A stretch of 41,862 bases of DNA. Source: Flavobacteriaceae bacterium. Its GTDB lineage: Bacteria; Bacteroidota; Bacteroidia; Flavobacteriales; Flavobacteriaceae. The translations under genes were made by a program, and so were the position numbers. Numbering within the stretch: the first letter of the stretch is position 1; every line of letters begins with the position of its first letter. The notes below the pieces were generated by a model. It saw nothing but the letters and a program-made list of their open reading frames with translations, ran no database searches and was not told the origin of the DNA. This document shows, piece after piece, positions 41,746-41,862 of this stretch. The stretch covers positions 1-41,862 of the forward strand of contig CANGWK010000026.1 of the NCBI GenBank assembly GCA_947457615.1, written 5' to 3'.

Positions 41746-41862
41746 ATGGCTACTACAAAAGAATTAAGCGTTGAAGAAAAATTAAGAGCGCTTTACGATT
41801 TACAAATTATCGACACTAGAATTGACGAAATTAGAAACGTAAGAGGTGAATTGCCTTTAGAA
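41746..41862 (+). CDS. Zinc-ribbon domain protein (5' part, runs off the window)
   Basis: The first 39 codons (MATTKELSVEEKLRALYDLQIID, then TRIDEIRNVRGELPLE) are the coiled-coil start of the DUF164/C4-type zinc-ribbon family. These proteins have a long helical hairpin and a C-terminal zinc ribbon, and their genes commonly follow the Nif3-like gene. The remainder lies to the right of the window. Confidence 0.85.
   Translation, partial: MATTKELSVEEKLRALYDLQIIDTRIDEIRNVRGELPLE

Overview
The window is an AT-rich, densely coded chromosomal segment of a member of the Bacteroidota, almost certainly a Flavobacteriaceae close to Flavobacterium. Four things support this. Many genes are preceded by the Bacteroidota -7 box TAnnTTTG, in the best cases with TTG 19-22 bases upstream, and there are few Shine-Dalgarno sites. 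Several secreted proteins carry type IX secretion (T9SS) sorting tails. The bacillithiol enzyme BshC is present. The cluster rpmB-rpmG-DUF4295-ftsY is typical of the phylum. No rRNA, tRNA, prophage, insertion sequence or CRISPR array was seen.

Layout. 1-365: no credible gene, but a long inverted repeat resembling an integron attC site, then a terminator. 366-6376: aminoacyl-histidine dipeptidase, a DUF3810 membrane protein with an HExxH motif, RimO, a small secreted protein, and a LysM/NlpC-P60 wall hydrolase. 6791-13106: an envelope redox region with a TPR protein and ApbE on the plus strand. Facing them is a minus-strand operon (OB-fold membrane protein, DUF5777 barrel, c-type cytochrome lipoprotein, YceI, DUF2271 with T9SS tail) and an ankyrin/DOMON-T9SS gene pair. 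13188-19458: a B12-type radical SAM enzyme, then two secreted proteins co-directional with bshC, then ndk. 19600-28198: housekeeping genes (DUF721, lipoprotein, serine hydrolase, ftsY, DUF4295, L33, L28, cinA, HPt, FAH-family hydrolase, exonuclease, 2-oxoacid dehydrogenase E2). 28293-30555: a glycosyltransferase next to two tandem copies of one toxin-antitoxin module, one toxin being broken by a stop codon. 30817-37564: ABC-F ATPase, murB, glycosyltransferase, ECF sigma factor, lipA, GAPDH. 37614-39929: purine nucleoside phosphorylase and lpxK behind a YoeB-like toxin-antitoxin pair. 40044-41862: a small secreted protein, a Nif3-family protein and the start of a zinc-ribbon protein.

The most striking non-coding signal is a roughly 100-base element present three times (3135-3233, 24864-24970, 30641-30746). 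The copies share a CCCG/CGGG stem and a central hairpin whose sequence differs between copies but keeps its pairing and a single bulged C. A further 3' segment could form a pseudoknot. Compensatory changes between copies point to a structured RNA. It may correspond to the known Flavo-1 RNA motif, which I cannot check here.

The gene content otherwise suggests two themes: an extracytoplasmic haem/flavin electron-transfer or lipid-carrier locus (DOMON, cytochrome c, YceI, DUF2271, ApbE), and small toxin-antitoxin cassettes inserted next to envelope genes. All functions are inferred from sequence motifs read by eye; no database search was made.
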